Positions 14,180 to 17,483 of a DNA stretch of 17,483 nt are shown in pieces. The notes beneath the pieces were generated by a model. It was not told the origin of the DNA and searched no databases. It worked only from the letters and a program-made list of their open reading frames with translations. The position numbers and the translations under genes were made by a program. Position 1 is the first letter of the stretch, and each line of letters begins with the position of its first letter. The stretch comes from Limnochordia bacterium (lineage in GTDB: Bacteria > Bacillota > Limnochordia > DUMW01). Where the stretch lies: positions 1-17,483 of the forward strand of contig JALNWK010000058.1 of assembly GCA_023230925.1 (NCBI GenBank), read 5' to 3'.

Positions 14180-16690
14180 TTATTCTGCGCTCTCAAAAGG
14201 GCTTAGATACCTATCTACAAGATGGTCAAATTTCAGATATGACTTGGACAGCAGTCTATTACATTCATTTAAGAGACTGTCACCAGAGAGATTTGATTCG
14301 CAAAGGGCTGTAAGGAGTACTCTTGCATCGGAAACTAAGGCTCCGAGGTTCTCGTAGGTCAATGCGTGTGATGCTCCAGCGACAGCTGCCTTGGTAGCTT
14401 GGTTTCTGGGATGTACACTTACGCGTATGCAACCATAATCCGGATAGTGCTTCTTGAACCATTCAGCTGCTACTAACAATTGGCCATGCTCTTCCTTTGT
14501 GAGTGGATTCGTATCTTTTTTTCGGCTTTTTGCTTCGATCACAAAACCTGTCTTATCCGGCAATAGCCAAAGAACGTCAGGACCCTCTCCGTTAAGATCA
14601 TGTCTCTCCGCAACTAACCCGATCATGGTGGCAAACTGTTTCAGAGCTTCCTCAAATTGATTAGCTGATGAGTTGTGATGGAGGAACGAAACAACTGACT
14701 CGAAGGATTTTAGAAAACCTCCTCGCTGTCTATAATTGCCTAATTGATCCACTATAGCTTTAGATTGCGGTCCAGGGGTTGGTAAAGGACGATATGGGGG
14801 CAATACTTTGGGCTTAACTAGATTTCGATTGTTTGCGTATGCCTCGCGTTGTAGATCTTCAGCTAGTTCGGAATGACCCCATTCATCGGCAATTCTTGCC
14901 GATATCTGTTGCATCCAGCCGCGAGTCTGTTGATCCAGTGTTTCATTACCAGAAAGGAACTTTTCTATTTTTGAAATGGCCTGCTCGTTGTAACCGTCTC
15001 GCCAAAGGTTAATTGCTTTTCGTTCAATAGTAGCTTGCTCGAATCTCAATGTGTCCAGATTACCATCAGTGACTAATTCTGCAAGTCTTTCTGCATGATA
15101 CTCAACCCAGTTCTTGTTTCTATCATAGCTTAGCTTTATTGTCTGAGCTAAGTCCTTTAGGTCCTTAATTTCCTTGCTTATCTCTGTACCCATCTCCAGT
15201 TGGGCTCTTGTGGTACTGGTAAGGAACGTGAAATTAGCTGTCTTGGATATCCAAGCGGAAAGATCTGAACCCGTTAGAAGTATTACGCAATGATCACCTG
15301 AGCCTCGAGACCCTCTACCAATTCCTTGTTCAATGCGTTGAGCTTGCATTCTCGTGATTGCAGTACCTCCGTTTAGTGCAGTTGCTCTAAACATCTCATA
15401 ACTAGAGGTTCCGGCAGGAAGACCACTCATAACCAGTAATCTACAGGAATCGTCTGCGAGATCCATTCCGTCGTAACGGTTAGCGAATACAACTGGTCCT
15501 GTTATTGCTTTAGCCTGCAAATCAGCTACGTATTTCTCAACTTCTTTGGATCCTCTTGCGACTAATGCAATGTCGGACCATGTATCTGCGTTGGCATCAG
15601 ACGAGACAAGAATTACTGAACCAAGGTTTTCTGTTTTCGAGGTCCACTTTAGTAACTTAGAAATTGCCTCTCTTAGGTCAAATTCACATGGCATCAAATC
15701 AGGGATAAGGATCATCCGTTCACTGACACCAGCCAAAGACCGAGAAGTAAGTGGCTTCTGTACAGATGCCGGATTAGCATCGAATATACGAATGATATCA
15801 CTATCATCTGCAATAGTTGCTGACATATAGACTCGGCGTGGAGCATGGAAAAACGTTGGAAACAAATCAACTAAAGGTAACACTGGTGTAATACTAAAGG
15901 ACTTTCGGCTAATAAGAGCGTGGCAGAGGTGTAGGTTATCGCGCAATAGCGGCCACTCCATCCCGAAATTATCACCTTCTGCTTTCAGTAGCTCTCTAAC
16001 AGCATCTCGCTGTTCACGCCAAGCCCAATAAGGCACCTCAAGAACTGCATATTCTGAACCTGCTAGGATATCATCGAAGGTGCCGAGTTTGTCTATTTCT
16101 TTGAAGGCCATTCTAAACAGCCCAGTTACGTCTTCATACAGTTCGAGGTTTTTATTAGAGGAAACTTCAAGAGTAAACGATTCTCGTACGACTGAAAACG
16201 CAGCATGAGCGTCATCCAGAATAATAGCAGAAACGTTCTGGCATCTACTTGCCCCTCTGAGTCCAAACTTGCTCTTTCCATTAAAAAGTGCTTTATAGGT
16301 AGCGACCATAATTGCATTACCATTGACGAATTCGTCGCTCAACGCTTGACCTGGCTCATAGGATACAGCGGAAATCCCAACTGCATGAGCTTTTTCAATT
16401 GTCTGATTAACGAGTTGTACAGTTGGAGTTAAATAGAGAACCGGTTCGTTTGTTTCGTTGAGTGTAGATTGAGCAATAAGAAGTCCCACAAGAGTTTTTC
16501 CTCCGCCTGTATGGAGTTTTAACACCGTGTCACGTTCTGAACGTCGATTAAACCAAGCATGAAGAACTTCTGCCTGACTCGTGTACAGATCGTGAATTCC
16601 AGGAGGCTTAGGCAATCGGCGAAATATCTCGATTGGATCAACCGCTCTACTTTTCGTAGTCCTTGCTCTCAACTTTTTGAAATCGACCAT
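14180..16690 (-). CDS. XPD/DinG-like superfamily 2 helicase fused to a PD-(D/E)XK nuclease
   Basis: This 836-residue protein begins with helicase core motifs: Walker A LHTGGGKT (59-66), motif Ia TPTVQLVNQ, Walker B ILDDAH (DDAH at 159-162) and MSATI. The second half resembles Helicase_C_2 of the XPD/DinG group: FANRYDGMDLADDSCRLLVM, GLPAG, and motif VI QRIEQGIGRGSRG. The four-cysteine iron-sulphur cluster of true XPD is not visible. The C-terminal region carries GPDVLW (PD at 704-705), 13 residues, then EAK (719-721) and a helix with EEHGQL, the pattern of a PD-(D/E)XK nuclease. Coupled unwinding and cutting suggests anti-phage or plasmid defence, or DNA repair, and the mobile-element neighbours favour defence. 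AAGGAG lies 8 bases before ATG 16690. Its codon and base use look more AT-rich than the glycosidase genes, consistent with acquisition. No partner gene is visible. Confidence 0.82.
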   Translation of the reverse strand: MVDFKKLRARTTKSRAVDPIEIFRRLPKPPGIHDLYTSQAEVLHAWFNRRSERDTVLKLHTGGGKTLVGLLIAQSTLNETNEPVLYLTPTVQLVNQTIEKAHAVGISAVSYEPGQALSDEFVNGNAIMVATYKALFNGKSKFGLRGASRCQNVSAIILDDAHAAFSVVRESFTLEVSSNKNLELYEDVTGLFRMAFKEIDKLGTFDDILAGSEYAVLEVPYWAWREQRDAVRELLKAEGDNFGMEWPLLRDNLHLCHALISRKSFSITPVLPLVDLFPTFFHAPRRVYMSATIADDSDIIRIFDANPASVQKPLTSRSLAGVSERMILIPDLMPCEFDLREAISKLLKWTSKTENLGSVILVSSDANADTWSDIALVARGSKEVEKYVADLQAKAITGPVVFANRYDGMDLADDSCRLLVMSGLPAGTSSYEMFRATALNGGTAITRMQAQRIEQGIGRGSRGSGDHCVILLTGSDLSAWISKTANFTFLTSTTRAQLEMGTEISKEIKDLKDLAQTIKLSYDRNKNWVEYHAERLAELVTDGNLDTLRFEQATIERKAINLWRDGYNEQAISKIEKFLSGNETLDQQTRGWMQQISARIADEWGHSELAEDLQREAYANNRNLVKPKVLPPYRPLPTPGPQSKAIVDQLGNYRQRGGFLKSFESVVSFLHHNSSANQFEEALKQFATMIGLVAERHDLNGEGPDVLWLLPDKTGFVIEAKSRKKDTNPLTKEEHGQLLVAAEWFKKHYPDYGCIRVSVHPRNQATKAAVAGASHALTYENLGALVSDARVLLTALCESNLSGDSLLNECNRLLSKSYLKFDHLVDRYLSPFESAE

Positions 16691-16731
16691 GTGATCATCT
16701 CCTTAGTATTCTTACAGAGTATCTATCTAAC

Positions 16732-16747
16732 CTAAGTCATGGCTTAG
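16732..16747. promoter_or_regulatory. Palindrome at the helicase transcription start
   Basis: CTAAGTCATGGCTTAG is self-complementary at 7 of 8 pairs. It lies directly beyond the -10 box of the minus-strand promoter, across the likely start site. A repressor bound here would shut the helicase-nuclease off, but no candidate regulator gene is visible nearby. Confidence 0.45.
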
Positions 16748-16748
16748 A

Positions 16749-16776
16749 AATATAAACATAACAAGTGGATTGTCTA
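16749..16776 (-). promoter_or_regulatory. Promoter of the helicase-nuclease gene
   Basis: On the minus strand, TAGACA (16776-16771), 16 bases, and TATATT (16754-16749) match the sigma-A consensus at 5/6 each. The leader would be about 50 bases and ends with an AAGGAG ribosome site, which makes the gene an independent transcription unit. Confidence 0.55.
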
Positions 16777-17044
16777 TCGCTGGCTTCTATTATTGTGGTA
16801 TCTAACACTATTATCTAGCCGGGAATTTCCGGAATATCAACATGCTGTCTTCATTGACTCTCCATGAATTGTCTTCGTCATATTTCACTAGTGTCCTTTA
16901 CGAACAACAGTATTCTCGTCCGGGAATGCTTCTGTTACACTAGTGTGGATAAGAGTAGTGCCAATAACCCGCTGTGTTGGGATAATTTTCGTGTGACTCT
17001 ATCTGAAGTATAGTGAGAGTTAGAACCGTAGGAGGACAACTACT
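16777..17044. other. Gene-free stretch between helicase promoter and IS3 orfA
   Basis: No gene is seen. Small dyads are present: CCGGGAATTTCCGG at 16819-16832 (6 of 7 pairs) and CACTAGTG twice, at 16886-16893 and 16938-16945. The second copy sits in TGTTACACTAGTG, starting at 16933, which could be the TG-type left terminus of the IS3 element that holds orfA. A GTCCGGGAA string at 16919 resembles the terminus at 17365-17385. The ribosome site for orfA, GGAGG, is at 17032-17036. Confidence 0.35.
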
Positions 17045-17407
17045 ATGTTAAGATACAGCAGTGGGTCTAGATACTCGTTAGTCATGAGGATGCTACCGCC
17101 TAACAACCCAATCGGTATAAGCAAGAACGCTCGGGAAACAGTGCCTTCTGAAGCTATATTGTATAGATGGAAAAAACAAGCTAAAGCCAATGGATTAATA
17201 GCACCTGATGAATTAGAGCCAGAACGTTGGAGCACTCAAGATAAGTTCCATGTGGTTGTTGAGACAGCTAAGATGAGCCAGACGGAGCTTGCCCAGTATT
17301 ATAGAGAGAAGGGGTTGTTTGTTGAACAAGTCAAACAGTGGCGGGATGCGTGTATGCAAGGGGTTGTCAACACTTTCCCGGACACTCTACTAAGCGACAC
17401 TCACTAA
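17045..17407 (+). pseudogene. IS3-family transposase orfA, C-terminally truncated
   Basis: The frame encodes 120 residues. Residues 1-105 follow the helix-turn-helix orfA proteins of IS3-family elements: MLRYSSGSRYSLVMRMLPPN, EAILYRWKKQAKANGL, PERWSTQDKFHVVVETA, and ELAQYYREKGLFVEQVKQWR followed by DACMQ. Relatives continue from here into a lysine- and leucine-rich coiled coil with a slippery site into orfB. Instead this frame runs into the terminus of another element and ends with unrelated residues VVNTFPDTLLSDTH. The true orfA homology therefore ends near 17360. ATG 17045 has GGAGG 8 bases upstream. Without its coiled coil and orfB it cannot make an active transposase. Confidence 0.75.
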
Positions 17408-17483
17408 AAGCTCTTCCGTGTAATGGTTTAGCCATTCCAATGGGCTAAGATAACCTAACCGTTTTTGTACGCGGCGCGTGTTG
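17365..17483. mobile_element. End of a second IS3-family element, inserted into orfA (runs off the window)
   Basis: TGTCAACACTTTCCCGGACA (17365-17384) begins with TG, as IS3-family termini do, and lies immediately outside the stop codon of an orfB frame on the minus strand, the expected place for the right-hand inverted repeat. It also coincides with the point where orfA homology stops. The other end, and any target duplication, are outside the window. Confidence 0.6.
17390..17483 (-). CDS. IS3-family orfB (DDE integrase-core transposase), C-terminal end only
   Basis: From the right edge the minus strand reads NTRRVQKRLGYLSPLEWLNH then YTEELLVSVA and stops at 17392-17390. N-x-R-R-x-Q-x-x-L-G-Y-L-S-P-x-E-W/Y is the standard closing segment of the IS3-family integrase core (the region after the catalytic DDE glutamate). 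Only 30 residues are visible. It faces the opposite way to orfA at 17045, so the two belong to different elements. Confidence 0.75.
   Translation of the reverse strand, partial: NTRRVQKRLGYLSPLEWLNHYTEELLVSVA

Noticed and set aside
16205..16432. Plus-strand frames within the helicase gene (also 15546-15830 and 14454-14660)
   Set aside because: They overlap conserved helicase and nuclease motifs on the minus strand and show no independent coding evidence.
1..17483. CRISPR arrays, tRNA and rRNA genes
   Set aside because: I saw no regularly spaced short direct repeats. A GTTCGAATC string at 804-812 lacks any surrounding tRNA arms, and no rRNA-like segment was recognised.

Overview
The window looks like accessory chromosome of a moderate-GC, Gram-positive-type bacterium (Bacillota, possibly a Limnochordia- or Clostridia-like anaerobe). 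The support is strong GGAGG ribosome sites, a TTG start, near-consensus TTGACA/TATAAT promoters with 17-bp spacers, an RpiR regulator and Bacillota-style IS3 and IS110 fragments. The lineage is an inference from style, not from a marker gene.

Layout. The left edge (2-109) is the C-terminal end of a transposase. It is followed by about 800 bases with no convincing gene, which nevertheless contain a perfect promoter and an operator-like palindrome (429-501). Next is a Cof-type HAD phosphatase (942-1772), a non-coding stretch with two long inverted repeats, and an RpiR/SIS regulator on the minus strand (2246-3070). Back-to-back promoters then separate the regulator from a plus-strand glycan-degradation cluster: a secreted alpha-glucuronidase-like/DUF4838 protein (3456-5744), a frameshifted ABC sugar-binding protein (5893-7229), a cytoplasmic GH20-related protein with a duplicated N-terminal motif (7409-9997) and a cytoplasmic GH106-like glycosidase (10268-13495). 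After this cluster comes a mobile or defence-like segment: a decayed IS110 transposase (about 13624-14123), a helicase-nuclease fusion on the minus strand with its own promoter and operator-like palindrome (14180-16690), and a truncated IS3-family orfA (17045-17360) apparently interrupted by another IS3-family element that runs off the right edge.

How it may work together. The promoter/operator in front of the DUF4838 gene (3220-3292) is repeated almost exactly at 429-501. Both copies have the same 30-bp spacing between TGAAACA half-sites and the same downstream palindrome TGAAACAGTGTTACA. The simplest reading is that the RpiR protein senses a phosphorylated sugar through its SIS domain and controls both transcription starts. 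The extracellular protein would trim a uronate- or deoxysugar-containing glycan, the binding protein would deliver oligosaccharides, and the two enzymes without signal peptides would finish them inside. No ABC permease or ATPase gene is present, and the binding protein carries a one-base frameshift, so the pathway may be damaged or rely on transport genes elsewhere. The substrate cannot be named from sequence alone.

The most unusual items are the duplicated operator unit, the XPD/DinG-like helicase fused to a PD-(D/E)XK nuclease (a candidate single-gene defence system), and the RNW...LGxTE duplication at the start of the GH20-related enzyme.
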